Shown one piece after another: positions 43,948 through 54,747 of a stretch of 59,582 nucleotides of DNA. Made by a program: the position numbers and the translations under genes. How positions within the stretch are numbered: position 1 is the stretch's first letter; the number at the start of each line of letters is the position of its first letter. Source of the stretch: an uncultured Bacteroidota bacterium (GTDB lineage: Bacteria; Bacteroidota; Bacteroidia; Flavobacteriales; Flavobacteriaceae); contig CACERG010000003.1 in assembly GCA_902561795.1 (NCBI GenBank), forward strand, positions 77,693-137,274, given 5' to 3'. Below the pieces are notes generated by a model. That model saw only the letters and a list, made by a program, of their open reading frames with translations, searched no databases and was not told the origin of the DNA.

Positions 43948-45180
43948 ATGGAAAATTTTGCCTTAATTGATTCTTTTTCAGAATTTAAAGATGACAAACT
44001 AATTGACAGAGTAACATTAATGGTTATTTTGGAAGATGTATTTAAGAATACTCTAAAACGTAAATTTGGATCTGATGAAAATTTCGATATTATCATTAAC
44101 CCAGATAAAGGAGATTTGGAAATCTGGAGAAACAGGGTTGTAGTAGAAAACGGCAAAGTTGAAGATCCAAATCAAGAAATTGAACTCAGTGAAGCACAGA
44201 AAATTGAACCTGACTTCGAAGTTGGAGAAGATGTGTCTGAAGAGGTAAAGCTAATTGACTTAGGAAGAAGATCAATTCAATATTTGAGACAAAATCTTGT
44301 CGCCAAAATTTTTGAACATGATAGCACAAACATTTTTAAACAATTTAAGGATAGGGAAGGTGATTTATTTACTGCAGAAGTTCATCATATTAGAAATAGA
44401 GAAATTATCCTTTTAGACGACGACGGAAATGAAATAATACTTCCAAAAGATCGTCAGATTCCAAGTGATTTTTTTCGAAAAGGAGATAATGTAAGAGGTA
44501 TCATTGAGAGTGTTGAACTTAGGGGTAACAAACCTAGAATTATACTTTCAAGAACTTCACCAGTTTTTTTAGAAAAACTTTTTGAACAAGAAATCCCTGA
44601 AGTTTTTGATGGACTTATCACAATAAAAAAAGCTGTTAGAATTCCTGGAGAGAAAGCAAAAGTTGCTGTAGATTCATATGATGATAGAATAGATCCAGTC
44701 GGTGCTTGTGTCGGAATGAAAGGGTCACGTATACATGGTATTGTAAGAGAGTTAGGAAATGAAAATATTGATGTCGTTAATTATACAAATAATCTTCAGC
44801 TCTTTATTTCTAGGGCTCTAAGTCCTGCTAAAATTAGTTCACTTAAAATTGATGAAGAAAATAAACAAGTTGAAGTTTTTTTAAATCCAGAGGAAGTATC
44901 AAAAGCAATTGGTAAAGGTGGTTCTAACATTCGTCTTGCTGGTAAATTAACAGGTTATGAAATCGATGTTTTCCGTGAAGGTGTTGAAGAAGATATTGAG
45001 CTTAAGGAATTTAGTGATGAGATAGAAGAATGGGTTATCGAAGAATTTAAAAAAGTAGGATTAGACACAGCGAAAAGTATTTTAGAACTAGAAAAAATAG
45101 ATTTAATAAAAAGAACTGATTTAGAAGATGAAACAGTCGAAGAGGTTTTGCGTATACTTAGAGAAGAATTTGAAGAGTAG
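43948..45180 (+). CDS. nusA: Transcription termination/antitermination factor NusA
   Basis: This 410-residue NusA has the RNA polymerase-binding N-terminal domain, an S1 domain (about 135-200) and two KH domains (DPVGACVGMKGSRIHGIV and KAIGKGGSNIRLAGKLTG). The tail after about 345 is short and acidic and lacks the two C-terminal acidic repeats of E. coli NusA, as is normal in Bacteroidota. It affects pausing, termination and antitermination and may regulate its own operon through the leader hairpin. infB follows after 42 bp. Confidence 0.95.
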   Translation: MENFALIDSFSEFKDDKLIDRVTLMVILEDVFKNTLKRKFGSDENFDIIINPDKGDLEIWRNRVVVENGKVEDPNQEIELSEAQKIEPDFEVGEDVSEEVKLIDLGRRSIQYLRQNLVAKIFEHDSTNIFKQFKDREGDLFTAEVHHIRNREIILLDDDGNEIILPKDRQIPSDFFRKGDNVRGIIESVELRGNKPRIILSRTSPVFLEKLFEQEIPEVFDGLITIKKAVRIPGEKAKVAVDSYDDRIDPVGACVGMKGSRIHGIVRELGNENIDVVNYTNNLQLFISRALSPAKISSLKIDEENKQVEVFLNPEEVSKAIGKGGSNIRLAGKLTGYEIDVFREGVEEDIELKEFSDEIEEWVIEEFKKVGLDTAKSILELEKIDLIKRTDLEDETVEEVLRILREEFEE

Positions 45181-45222
45181 ACAGCATAAATTTTTATTAT
45201 TTTTATAGATTTTAATTGACAA

Positions 45223-47853
45223 ATGGAAGATAATCCAAGTATTAGATTAAATAAAGTTTTAAGAGAGTTAAACATATCTCTTGACCGCGCTGTGGAGTTT
45301 TTGAACTATAAGGGAATAGAAATTGATGCTCGCCCAACTACAAAAATCAATACAAAAGTCTACAAACTTTTATCTAATGAGTTTGAAACAGATAAATCTA
45401 AAAAAGTTGAATCCCATGAGGTTAGTGAGGAGAAAAGAAAAGAAAAGGAATCACTAAGGATAATTCAAGAGAAAAAAGAACAAGATCGTTTAGACAGAAT
45501 TGCGAAACGCGAGGAACTTAAAACTAATAGAGTTGCTCTTGAAAAGCCAAAAACGTTAGGCAAAATTAATTTGGATGAATTAAGCAAAACAGACTTAAAA
45601 GGAACCAACGATCGTTCCTCTGATTTTTCTAATGAAAAGACTGAAAAAACAAAAACAGTTTCTCAAATTAATAAAGATGTTTATGTCAAATCCGAAGAAA
45701 ATAAACCTATTGAAGATAAAACTGAGGATGAAGAAAAAGAAACCTTACAAACAAATTATCAAAAAATTTCTGGGCCAAAGGCAACTGGACAAAAAATAAA
45801 TTTAGAAGAAGTTACAGAAAAGGAAAAAACTGTTGAAGACGCAAGAAAAAGAAAGCGAAAAAGAATAAATAAAGACGTAAAGAATTTAAAAGTTAGTGAA
45901 ACATCTACAAGGAAGACTAATCGCCCCACCCCTCCAAAAAAGGAGGAGCCATCAGAAGAGGAAGTCCAAAAACAAATTCGTGAGACTCTAGAAAAACTAC
46001 AGGGAAAATCATCTAAGTCTAAGGGAGCTAAGTATCGAAGAGATAAGAGGACTCAGCATAAACAAAAATCGGAAGAGGAGTTGGCTCAAATGGAAGCTGA
46101 GAGTAACGTTTTAAAAGTAACTGAGTTCATTACTGTAGGCGAAATAGCAACTATGATGAATGTTTCTTCCACTGATATCATTTCCACATGTATGACATTA
46201 GGTATAATGGTAACGATGAATCAGAGACTTGATGCCGAGACCCTAAGTATAGTGGCTGAGGAATTTGGTTATGAAGTAAGTTTTGAAAAAACCGAACTTG
46301 AAGAAAATATAGATGTAGAAGAGGACATAAACGAAAACATGGTCTCACGCGCTCCTATTGTTACTGTTATGGGCCATGTAGACCACGGGAAAACTTCCCT
46401 TTTAGATTTTATTCGGAAAGAAAATGTAATTGCTGGAGAGTCAGGTGGTATAACTCAGCACATAGGAGCATATAGCGTAACCCTAGAAAATGATGAAAAA
46501 ATCACTTTCCTTGATACACCAGGACATGAGGCGTTTACGGCTATGCGTGCAAGAGGTGCACAAGTAACTGACATTGCAATTATAGTTGTAGCTGCAGATG
46601 ATAATATTATGCCTCAAACTAAAGAAGCAATTAGCCATGCACAAGCAGCAAATGTGCCTATTGTTTTTGCCATCAATAAAATTGACAAACAAGATGCTAA
46701 TCCAGATAAAATTAAGGAAGCTCTAGCAGGAATGAATCTGATGGTTGAGGATTGGGGAGGAAAAATACAATCCCAAGACATATCAGCCATTAATGGAACT
46801 GGGATCAATGAGCTTTTGGAAAAAGTTCTTTTGGAAGCAGAGTTATTGGAATTAAAGGCAAATCCTAGTAGAAAAGCTAAGGGAACGGTTGTCGAAGCCT
46901 TTTTGGATAAAGGTAGAGGCTATGTTTCCACCATTTTGGTTCAAAATGGGACTTTATGCATGGGGGATTACATTCTAGCAGGAAAACAAAGTGGAAAAGT
47001 TAAAGCTATTTTTAACGAAAGAGGAGTTAATTTAGATAAAGTTCCACCAGCTACCCCAGTTTCAATATTAGGATTAGATGGGGCACCCCAAGCTGGTGAC
47101 ACGTTCTTAGTTTTAAATGATGAGAGAGAGGCTAAGCAAATTGCAGCTAAAAGAACCCAATTGCTTCGTGAACAAAATGTTCGGACCCAAAAACATATCA
47201 CTCTTGATGAAATCGGTAGACGAATTGCCCTAGGTGAATTTAAAGAACTCAACATTATACTTAAAGGAGATGTTGATGGATCTGTTGAGGCACTGACTGA
47301 CTCACTACAAAAACTTTCTACAGGTGAAATAGAGGTAAACATTATTCATAAAGGAGTTGGTGCTATAACTGAATCCGATGTACTTTTAGCGTCAGCATCT
47401 GATGCAATTGTAATTGGTTTTAATGTTCGTCCAATGGGTAATGCTAGATCTGTCGCAGAAAAAGAAGAAATTGACATCCGCTCTTACTCAATTATATATG
47501 ACGCTATTAATGATGTTAAAGATGCAATGGAAGGAATGCTATCTCCAGAAATAAAAGAAGAAGTTACAGGGACAGTTGAAATTAGGGAAACTTATAAAAT
47601 ATCAAAAGTAGGAACAATTGCTGGCTGCATGGTTACTAGTGGAAAGATTTTTAAGAATTCAGGCATCAGAATTATACGGGAAGGTGTAGTAATTTACTCA
47701 GGGGATTTGATTTCTCTTAAAAGATTCAAAGATGATGTTAAAGAAGTTGCAAAAGGTTATGATTGTGGTTTACAGATAAAGAATTATAATGATGTCAAAA
47801 TAGGAGACGTTTTGGAATGTTACCAACAGATTGCAATAAAAAAATCTCTTTAG
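45223..47853 (+). CDS. infB: Translation initiation factor IF-2
   Basis: This 876-residue GTPase brings initiator tRNA to the 30S subunit. It has a short IF2_N module near residues 1-55, a long charged Lys/Glu-rich linker (about 60-295), a second IF2_N-like module (about 300-355) and the G domain with GHVDHGKT (about 384-391), DTPGHEAF and NKID. Domains II, III and IV follow to the C-terminus. The highly charged N-terminal region varies widely between species. Its stop overlaps the convergent SPOR gene stop by four bases (TTAG). Confidence 0.96.
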   Translation: MEDNPSIRLNKVLRELNISLDRAVEFLNYKGIEIDARPTTKINTKVYKLLSNEFETDKSKKVESHEVSEEKRKEKESLRIIQEKKEQDRLDRIAKREELKTNRVALEKPKTLGKINLDELSKTDLKGTNDRSSDFSNEKTEKTKTVSQINKDVYVKSEENKPIEDKTEDEEKETLQTNYQKISGPKATGQKINLEEVTEKEKTVEDARKRKRKRINKDVKNLKVSETSTRKTNRPTPPKKEEPSEEEVQKQIRETLEKLQGKSSKSKGAKYRRDKRTQHKQKSEEELAQMEAESNVLKVTEFITVGEIATMMNVSSTDIISTCMTLGIMVTMNQRLDAETLSIVAEEFGYEVSFEKTELEENIDVEEDINENMVSRAPIVTVMGHVDHGKTSLLDFIRKENVIAGESGGITQHIGAYSVTLENDEKITFLDTPGHEAFTAMRARGAQVTDIAIIVVAADDNIMPQTKEAISHAQAANVPIVFAINKIDKQDANPDKIKEALAGMNLMVEDWGGKIQSQDISAINGTGINELLEKVLLEAELLELKANPSRKAKGTVVEAFLDKGRGYVSTILVQNGTLCMGDYILAGKQSGKVKAIFNERGVNLDKVPPATPVSILGLDGAPQAGDTFLVLNDEREAKQIAAKRTQLLREQNVRTQKHITLDEIGRRIALGEFKELNIILKGDVDGSVEALTDSLQKLSTGEIEVNIIHKGVGAITESDVLLASASDAIVIGFNVRPMGNARSVAEKEEIDIRSYSIIYDAINDVKDAMEGMLSPEIKEEVTGTVEIRETYKISKVGTIAGCMVTSGKIFKNSGIRIIREGVVIYSGDLISLKRFKDDVKEVAKGYDCGLQIKNYNDVKIGDVLECYQQIAIKKSL

Positions 47854-48236
47854 TTGTTAGTTTTTTTCAGCAAAAAGGCTGCAGGGAAAACCTTTTTTAG
47901 GGTATCTAAAGTTTTTAAACTTACTAACTTATCCTTGAAATAACCTGCCTGTACTTTATAATTTGGAGTTTCAAAACTTAAATCAACGGGTAAGTGAGGA
48001 AATTCAGACTTACATTTTTCTAAAATTTCATTCCCAGATTTTAGGTTTCCGTAATATAATTGAAGAGTAAAATAGGTTTTTTCGTAGCGCTCTTTGTCCA
48101 ATTCAATTTTTATTTTCACTAGGCTATCAATTTTATCATTTTGTTTAATGTTAATTTTTTCATCTTGAGAAAAAACAGAATAATTAAAACCAAAAAAAAC
48201 CAGTAAAAACAATGTATTTGAAAGATTATTTTTCAT
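47850..48236 (-). CDS. Small SPOR-domain protein, exported
   Basis: About 128 residues from ATG 48236; a TTG five codons upstream was rejected because it only lengthens the signal region. It has a signal peptide (about 1-24, cleavage near VFSQ), a charged helical linker and a C-terminal SPOR domain ([32 protein letters not shown]-type fold, roughly 90-126). SPOR domains bind denuded peptidoglycan at division sites. It has no operon partner. Its stop overlaps the infB stop. Confidence 0.8.
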   Translation of the reverse strand: MKNNLSNTLFLLVFFGFNYSVFSQDEKINIKQNDKIDSLVKIKIELDKERYEKTYFTLQLYYGNLKSGNEILEKCKSEFPHLPVDLSFETPNYKVQAGYFKDKLVSLKTLDTLKKVFPAAFLLKKTNN

Positions 48237-48360
48237 GGAACAAAAAAACAAAATTTTCTAATTACTCTTTGTAAATTTAACAAACTATATTCTTTATTTA
48301 GAATCAATATAAATTACGAAATTCTACAATCCTAAGCTATATAAAAAGAGGTCTATGACT

Positions 48361-48368
48361 TATTTTTG
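48361..48368 (+). promoter_or_regulatory. Possible -7 element for the act-cox operon
   Basis: TATTTTTG matches TAnnTTTG fully and lies 22 bp before the actA start codon, but no TTG is found 19-21 bp upstream. Confidence 0.33.
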
Positions 48369-48390
48369 TTATGGATTTTAGATATATGTT

Positions 48391-49719
48391 TTGGGGAATA
48401 ATTTATACTCGAATTATAGAGAAGTTTTTTTAGGATTTATTAAACCTCTATTTTTCTTTTTCGTTTTTCTTGCTACCTCCTATAATTTTATTATTTCAGC
48501 TCAGGAACTAACCTCTGTAGACAATACTGCAGCAGTTCAAGCTGGAAAGAAATTATTTAATGCGAATTGTGCTGCCTGTCATAAGTTGAATAAACGTGCG
48601 GTGGGTCCAGCACTCAAAGGTGTTTCAGAAAAATATGATAGAGAATGGCTATATAGCTGGATAAAAAATAGTACCGCAATGGTAAAATCTGGTGATCCAC
48701 AAGCTGTTGCAATCTATGAAGAATATAATGGGTCTGTAATGACTTCATTCCCCCAGCTATCAAACTCCGATATTGATAACATTTTAGCTTACACCGATTA
48801 TATTCCTCCGGCACCAGTTGCTATTACAAGTAACTCAGCGGCATCAGTACCTGTCAGCTCATCATCAAATATAAATAATACTGTAATTCTTATTGCTCTA
48901 GCATTGGTATTCACCATTCTTGTAGTAATGCTGTTTTTAGTCCAAAGAACACTGATGCGAATTGCAAAACTTAGTGGTGTAGATATAAAGCCAGAGGTAA
49001 AACCCAAAAGGACTCCAATTTGGATGGCATTTGTTCAAAATCAATTTGTCGTTTTAACCGGGGTTATATTTTTACTCTTAAGCAGTGCATATTTTGTGTA
49101 CGGATACTTCATGCAAGTTGGGGTTGATCAAGGATATATGCCGATCCAACCAATACATTACTCGCACAAAATTCACGCCGGTGCAAATCAAATCGAATGC
49201 AAATATTGTCATTCTTCTGCAAGAGTTTCAAAACATTCGGGAATACCCTCATTAAATGTATGCATGAACTGTCACCAAAATATTGCCGAGTATAATGGAG
49301 AAGAAGACTTAGAAAATGGATATACTAAAGATTTTTATACAAAAGAGATAAAAAAGCTCTATGCTGCTGTGGGATGGGATGAAGAAAATCAAAAGTATAC
49401 AGGTGAATCCCAACCAGTTAAGTGGGTCCGTATTCACAACCTTCCTGACTTTGTATATTTTAATCACGCCCAACACGTTCAGGTTGGAGAAATAGAATGT
49501 CAGAAATGTCATGGGCCGGTAGAAGAAATGGAAATCATGTATCAACATTCACCACTAACTATGGGTTGGTGTATAAATTGTCACAGAGAAACAAATCTAA
49601 AAGTTGAAAGCAATGAATACTATGCTAAAATCCATGAGGCGCTTTCTAAAAAATATGGAGTAGAAAAATTAACTGTAGCTCAAATGGGAGGGCTTGAATG
49701 TGGAAAATGTCACTACTAA
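48391..49719 (+). CDS. actA: Alternative complex III subunit ActA, multihaem cytochrome c
   Basis: This 442-residue subunit has six CXXCH haem-binding motifs: CAACH in an N-terminal monohaem domain (about 44-130), then CKYCH, CMNCH, CQKCH, CINCH and CGKCH in the pentahaem domain after a membrane helix (about 168-186). The N-terminus looks like a signal peptide ending in SAQE. The start is TTG at 48391: the frame is closed at 48379-48381 and no ATG or GTG occurs before the signal peptide. It carries electrons from the Fe-S/quinol part of the complex toward cytochrome c oxidase and is the first gene of the operon. Confidence 0.9.
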   Translation: MGNNLYSNYREVFLGFIKPLFFFFVFLATSYNFIISAQELTSVDNTAAVQAGKKLFNANCAACHKLNKRAVGPALKGVSEKYDREWLYSWIKNSTAMVKSGDPQAVAIYEEYNGSVMTSFPQLSNSDIDNILAYTDYIPPAPVAITSNSAASVPVSSSSNINNTVILIALALVFTILVVMLFLVQRTLMRIAKLSGVDIKPEVKPKRTPIWMAFVQNQFVVLTGVIFLLLSSAYFVYGYFMQVGVDQGYMPIQPIHYSHKIHAGANQIECKYCHSSARVSKHSGIPSLNVCMNCHQNIAEYNGEEDLENGYTKDFYTKEIKKLYAAVGWDEENQKYTGESQPVKWVRIHNLPDFVYFNHAQHVQVGEIECQKCHGPVEEMEIMYQHSPLTMGWCINCHRETNLKVESNEYYAKIHEALSKKYGVEKLTVAQMGGLECGKCHY

Positions 49720-49738
49720 ATGTAAGTAATGAAAGTCT

Positions 49739-52700
49739 ATGGCATCAAATAAAACATATTGGAAAAGCATGGATCAACTAAATCCTTCAGATAAGGATTT
49801 AGATAAACTTGGGCAAAATGAATTTGTTTCAAAACTTCCTGAAGATTTTTCAGTTGATGAAAAAACGCTTGATAAAAGTACTACATCTCGAAGAGATTTT
49901 TTAAAATATGCTGGATTCAGCACAGCTGCAGCAACTATTGCTGCTTGTGAAGGGCCTATAATAAAATCAGTACCATATGTTTTTCAGCCCGAACAAATAC
50001 GTCCAGGAATAGCTAATTATTATGCAACAACAATAGCTGATGGTTATGATTTTGCAAGTATATTAATTAAAACAAGGGAGGGGAGGCCAATTAAAGTTGA
50101 GAGCAATATAGATTCACCGGTTCTTGGCTCTGCCAATGCAAGAGTTCATGCATCAGTTCTATCACTTTACGATTCTTTAAGACTTAAAGGTCCCTTACTT
50201 GAAGGTAGGGACATCACATGGGACAACTTTTATCGAGAAATAACAGCTGCACTTAATGACTTATCATCATTGAATAAGAAAGTCATCATGATGACCCCTA
50301 CATTAGCTAGCCCAACTACGAAGAAAATTATTGATGATTTTGTAAAAGTTTTTCCCAATATTACTCATGTTATTTACGATTCAATATCTTCTGACTCTGC
50401 ATTAAATGCTTTCGAAAAATATTATGGGATTCGTGCTTTAGCTGATTACGACTTTTCAAAGGCAGATACTATTGTTGGAATTGATTCAGATTTTTTAGGA
50501 GATTGGCAAGGTGGTGGATATGAAAAGGACTATGCTGAAGCTAAAAGACCCAAAAAGCGAAATAATAAGGCAGAAATGTCGTGGCACATGCAGTTTGAAT
50601 CTAATATGTCGCTTACTGGAGTTAATGCTGATCATCGTGTTCCTTCTACCCCAGCAGAACAAAAAAAAGTATTAGCATATTTGCATGATATAGTTAGAGG
50701 GGCTTCTCCTTCTATAAGCTTACCTGCTCAGCTTGAAAAGCAAGTAAAGAAAGCTGCAAATCGACTGCTTAATTCCGGTACTAATGCAGTTGTTGTTTCT
50801 GGTATTGATGATGAAGTTGCACAAAGTGCTGTTTTGGAAATAAACAGCTTATTAAAAAGTAAAGCATTCCAGCCTGAGCAGCCAAAACTTATTCGTCAAG
50901 GTAACTCCTCGAAGGTTAATTCAGCAATAGATGATATTTTAAATGGGAATACCAGTGGCTTAATTACATTTGGTTTGAATCCTGTATTTACAACTTTTAA
51001 GGGAGCTGAATTAAATGAAGCAATTAAAAATCTTGAATTTTCGCTAGCGTTTACATCAAAAACTAATGAGACATCAAATGTCTCAAAATTTGTTGCTGCT
51101 ACTTCACATTATCTTGAATCCTGGGGTGATTTTGAACTAAAGGCAGGGTATTTTACTTTGTCTCAACCTACAATAAGGCCTCTATTCAATACTCAGCAAT
51201 TTCAAGATATATTATTAAAATTATCAGGTAAAACTTTTAAATATTACGATGCCATAAAAGAACATTGGAATTCAGATATTTTAAATGGCAGCTCCTGGAG
51301 TAAAGCTTTGCATGATGGCTATGCCATATCCAAAAAATCTATTCAAACAAGAAGGCCAAATTTTGCTAAAATCGATTTAACTTCTTTAAGAAATTCATCA
51401 GAAGAAAAGATGAGTTTAATCTTCTACAGTAAAATAGGTATGGGTGACGGACAACAAGCAAACAATCCCTGGTTGCAAGAATTTCCTGATCCCATTACAA
51501 GAGTCAGCTGGGATAATTATCTTACCATTTCTAAATATGATGCTGATTTAATTGGCCTCAAAAATATAAATACCTCTAACGGAGCATTGAACGGTAGTTA
51601 TGCGAATGTAAAATTAGATGATAAAAGCCTGAAAGTGCCTGTAATTATCCAACCAGGTCAAGCGAAAGGCACTGTTGGTTTGTCGTTTGGATATGGAAAG
51701 CGAATAGGTCTAAAAGACGAAATGCAGACTGGAGTAAATGCCTATAATTTGTATAAAAATTTTAATAATGTCCAGAGTGTAGAAATAACCAAAGCTGACG
51801 GAGAGCATGAGTTCGCGTGTGTCCAATTACATAATACTTTAATGGGTCGAGGTGACATTGTTAAAGAGACAACGCTTGAAGTATTTAACACAAAAGATAA
51901 AAAATATTGGAACCCAATGCCCCAAGTTTCGAAAAATCATATAGAATTTGATGTTACTTCTAAAGAAGTAGATATGTGGCAAGAATTTGACCGTTCTATA
52001 GGACATCATTTTAATCTTTCCATAGACTTAAATTCTTGTACTGGGTGTGGTGCGTGTGTTATTGCATGTCATTCAGAAAATAACGTTCCTGTAGTAGGAA
52101 AGCGTGAAGTTAGAAGATCCCGAGATATGCATTGGTTAAGAATAGACCGCTATTATTCTTCAGTGTCAACATTTAAAGAGGATAATGAAATTAAAGAATC
52201 AATTTCTGGGGTTGGAGATTCTTTAACAACGTTTGGTAAAATGGAGCAAGCTGCTGAAAATCCTCAAGTGGTATTCCAACCTGTCATGTGCCAGCATTGT
52301 AACCACGCACCATGTGAAACTGTGTGCCCTGTAGCTGCTTCATCTCACGGAAGGCAAGGACAAAACCACATGGCTTATAATAGATGTGTAGGAACAAGAT
52401 ACTGTGCAAACAATTGTCCCTACAAAGTCCGTAGATTCAATTGGTTTCTCTACAATAAAAATGATGAGTTTGATTATCATATGAACGATGACCTTGGCCG
52501 AATGGTTCTCAATCCTGATGTAGTTGTTCGCTCAAGAGGAGTTATGGAAAAATGCTCCTTGTGTATTCAAATGACACAAAAGACAATTCTAGATGCAAAA
52601 CTTAAGGGTGAACAAATCGAAGACGGTGCTTTCCAAACTGCTTGTTCCAATGCATGCACCACAGGTGCTATGGTATTTGGAGATGTCAATGATAAAAACA

Positions 52701-52813
52701 GTAAAGTTTCAGCACTTCGGGAAGATGACCGCATGTATCATTTATTGGAACATGTTGGAACGAAACCAAATGTTATGTACCAAGTTAAAGTCAGAAATTC
52801 GGATGAAGTTTAA
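49739..52813 (+). CDS. actB: Alternative complex III subunit ActB, iron-sulfur protein with molybdopterin-oxidoreductase-like domain
   Basis: This 1024-residue subunit has a twin-arginine signal (SRRDFLK, Arg51-Arg52) with a lipobox-like AAC (Cys70). A molybdopterin-oxidoreductase-like region with no visible cofactor-binding Cys follows, and then a ferredoxin-like domain from about residue 765 with four cysteine clusters (CTGCGACVIAC, CQHCNHAPCETVC, CVGTRYCANNC, CSLCIQ...CSNAC). This matches ActB, which relays electrons from quinol oxidation. It is about 20 bp after actA and 18 bp before actC. Confidence 0.93.
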   Translation: MASNKTYWKSMDQLNPSDKDLDKLGQNEFVSKLPEDFSVDEKTLDKSTTSRRDFLKYAGFSTAAATIAACEGPIIKSVPYVFQPEQIRPGIANYYATTIADGYDFASILIKTREGRPIKVESNIDSPVLGSANARVHASVLSLYDSLRLKGPLLEGRDITWDNFYREITAALNDLSSLNKKVIMMTPTLASPTTKKIIDDFVKVFPNITHVIYDSISSDSALNAFEKYYGIRALADYDFSKADTIVGIDSDFLGDWQGGGYEKDYAEAKRPKKRNNKAEMSWHMQFESNMSLTGVNADHRVPSTPAEQKKVLAYLHDIVRGASPSISLPAQLEKQVKKAANRLLNSGTNAVVVSGIDDEVAQSAVLEINSLLKSKAFQPEQPKLIRQGNSSKVNSAIDDILNGNTSGLITFGLNPVFTTFKGAELNEAIKNLEFSLAFTSKTNETSNVSKFVAATSHYLESWGDFELKAGYFTLSQPTIRPLFNTQQFQDILLKLSGKTFKYYDAIKEHWNSDILNGSSWSKALHDGYAISKKSIQTRRPNFAKIDLTSLRNSSEEKMSLIFYSKIGMGDGQQANNPWLQEFPDPITRVSWDNYLTISKYDADLIGLKNINTSNGALNGSYANVKLDDKSLKVPVIIQPGQAKGTVGLSFGYGKRIGLKDEMQTGVNAYNLYKNFNNVQSVEITKADGEHEFACVQLHNTLMGRGDIVKETTLEVFNTKDKKYWNPMPQVSKNHIEFDVTSKEVDMWQEFDRSIGHHFNLSIDLNSCTGCGACVIACHSENNVPVVGKREVRRSRDMHWLRIDRYYSSVSTFKEDNEIKESISGVGDSLTTFGKMEQAAENPQVVFQPVMCQHCNHAPCETVCPVAASSHGRQGQNHMAYNRCVGTRYCANNCPYKVRRFNWFLYNKNDEFDYHMNDDLGRMVLNPDVVVRSRGVMEKCSLCIQMTQKTILDAKLKGEQIEDGAFQTACSNACTTGAMVFGDVNDKNSKVSALREDDRMYHLLEHVGTKPNVMYQVKVRNSDEV

Positions 52814-52831
52814 ATTAATATTCAGTTAAAA

Positions 52832-54217
52832 ATGGCACTGCATTACGAAGCACCTATCAGAAAGCCACTAGTCACAGGAGATAAGTCTTATCACGATGTA
52901 ACTGTCGATATTGCCGCACCTGTTGAAGGAGCAGCCAATATCCAATGGTGGACTGTTTTTGGTATAGCTTTAAGTGCATTTCTTTGGGGTTTAGGTTGTA
53001 TAATTTACACTATATCTACAGGGATTGGTACTTGGGGGCTCAATAAAACAGTAGGCTGGGCTTGGGATATCACTAACTTCGTTTGGTGGGTAGGAATTGG
53101 TCATGCTGGGACTTTAATTTCTGCTGTTCTTCTGCTTTTTAGACAAAAATGGAGAATGGCAATAAATAGATCTGCTGAGGCAATGACAATTTTTTCAGTT
53201 ATACAGGCTGGACTTTTTCCTATAATTCATATGGGTAGGCCTTGGCTAGCCTATTGGGTTTTACCTATTCCTAACGGTTTTGGTTCTTTATGGGTTAATT
53301 TTAACTCACCACTGCTTTGGGATGTATTCGCTATCTCAACTTACCTTACCGTTTCGTTAGTTTTCTGGTGGACAGGACTGTTACCAGATTTTGCTATGAT
53401 AAGAGATCGTGCTGTACTTCCTTTCCAAAAGAAAATCTATAGTCTTTTGAGCTTTGGGTGGACAGGAAGAGCTAAAGACTGGCAAAGATTCGAAGAAGTA
53501 TCTCTTGTACTAGCAGGTTTAGCTACACCTTTAGTTCTTTCAGTTCATACTATTGTATCTTTTGACTTTGCTACTTCTGTTATTCCAGGTTGGCACACAA
53601 CGATTTTTCCACCTTATTTCGTTGCAGGAGCAATTTTTTCTGGATTTGCTATGGTGAACACTTTGCTAATAATTATGAGAAAAGTGTCACATTTGGAAAA
53701 TTATATTACCGTTCAGCATATAGAATTGATGAATATTGTGATTATGATCACTGGATCAATAGTAGGAGTTGCATATATTACTGAACTTTTTATTGCTTGG
53801 TATTCAGGTGTAGAATATGAACAATACGCATTTTTGAATCGTGCAACAGGGCCCTATTGGTGGGCATATTGGTCAATGATGACTTGTAACGTATTTTCTC
53901 CTCAATTTATGTGGTTTAAGAAGTTGAGAACAAGTATTATGTTTTCATTTATCATATCTATTGTGGTTAACATTGGAATGTGGTTTGAGCGCTTTGTGAT
54001 TATAGTAACCTCCCTACATAGAGATTATCTACCTTCGTCATGGACAATGTTTTCTCCGACATTTGTAGATATAGGGATATTTATAGGCACAATAGGATTT
54101 TTCTTTGTTTTATTTTTATTATATGCAAGAACTTTCCCCGTAATCGCCCAGGCCGAAGTCAAGACAATACTTAAGTCATCGGGTGAGAAATACAAAAAAA
54201 TTAGAGATGCAAGATAA
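52832..54217 (+). CDS. actC: Alternative complex III subunit ActC, NrfD/PsrC-like
   Basis: This 461-residue membrane protein has about ten helices and belongs to the NrfD/PsrC family. It forms a menaquinol-binding site next to ActB and may also move protons. Characteristic blocks are WWVGIGHAGTLIS, WTGLLPDFAMIRDRA and PGWHTTIFPPYFVAGAI. Its TAA stop shares one base with the actD ATG (TAATG), indicating translational coupling. Confidence 0.94.
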   Translation: MALHYEAPIRKPLVTGDKSYHDVTVDIAAPVEGAANIQWWTVFGIALSAFLWGLGCIIYTISTGIGTWGLNKTVGWAWDITNFVWWVGIGHAGTLISAVLLLFRQKWRMAINRSAEAMTIFSVIQAGLFPIIHMGRPWLAYWVLPIPNGFGSLWVNFNSPLLWDVFAISTYLTVSLVFWWTGLLPDFAMIRDRAVLPFQKKIYSLLSFGWTGRAKDWQRFEEVSLVLAGLATPLVLSVHTIVSFDFATSVIPGWHTTIFPPYFVAGAIFSGFAMVNTLLIIMRKVSHLENYITVQHIELMNIVIMITGSIVGVAYITELFIAWYSGVEYEQYAFLNRATGPYWWAYWSMMTCNVFSPQFMWFKKLRTSIMFSFIISIVVNIGMWFERFVIIVTSLHRDYLPSSWTMFSPTFVDIGIFIGTIGFFFVLFLLYARTFPVIAQAEVKTILKSSGEKYKKIRDAR

Positions 54218-54747
54218 TGAGTAGTAACAGATTTATACACGCACTTTATGACGATGATGATGCGCTTTTAAAAGCGGTAAAGAACATTCGTTCTGAAAAT
54301 TATCACATCGACGAGGTATATACGCCTTTCCCTGTTCATGGACTAGATAAGGCATTAGGTCTTGAGGAAACTCGCATTTCAATTATGGCTTTTATATACG
54401 GCTGTTTAGGACTTATTATTGCGGTAGTAATGATGAATTTTATTATGATTCAAGATTGGCCACAAAATATTGGTGGTAAACCAAGTTTTTCTTACCTAGA
54501 AAATATGCCTGCTTTTGTCCCTATCATGTTTGAAATGACAGTATTTTTTGCTGCTCATCTTATGGTTATAACGTTTTATTTAAGGAGTAAACTTTGGCCT
54601 TTTAAAAAGGCAGAAAACCCCAATCCCTTAACCACTGACGACAAATTCTTAGTTGAAATTGAACTTAGTGATAATGAAAAAGGGCTTACCAGTCTTTTAA
54701 AAAAATCAGGGGCTATTGAAGTCTCAGTAATTGAAAAATCAGAATAG
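54217..54747 (+). CDS. actD: Alternative complex III subunit ActD, DUF3341
   Basis: This 176-residue protein has a soluble N-terminal part with DDDDALLKAVKNIR and VYTPFPVHGLD, and two membrane helices (about 55-77 and 100-120). It matches DUF3341, the ActD subunit. It overlaps actC by one base and is followed by actE with no gap. Its role in the complex is structural. Confidence 0.92.
   Translation: MSSNRFIHALYDDDDALLKAVKNIRSENYHIDEVYTPFPVHGLDKALGLEETRISIMAFIYGCLGLIIAVVMMNFIMIQDWPQNIGGKPSFSYLENMPAFVPIMFEMTVFFAAHLMVITFYLRSKLWPFKKAENPNPLTTDDKFLVEIELSDNEKGLTSLLKKSGAIEVSVIEKSE

Noticed and set aside
46483-47342. Minus-strand open frames inside infB.
   Set aside because: They lie opposite the conserved GTPase and later domains of IF-2 and show no protein-like features of their own.
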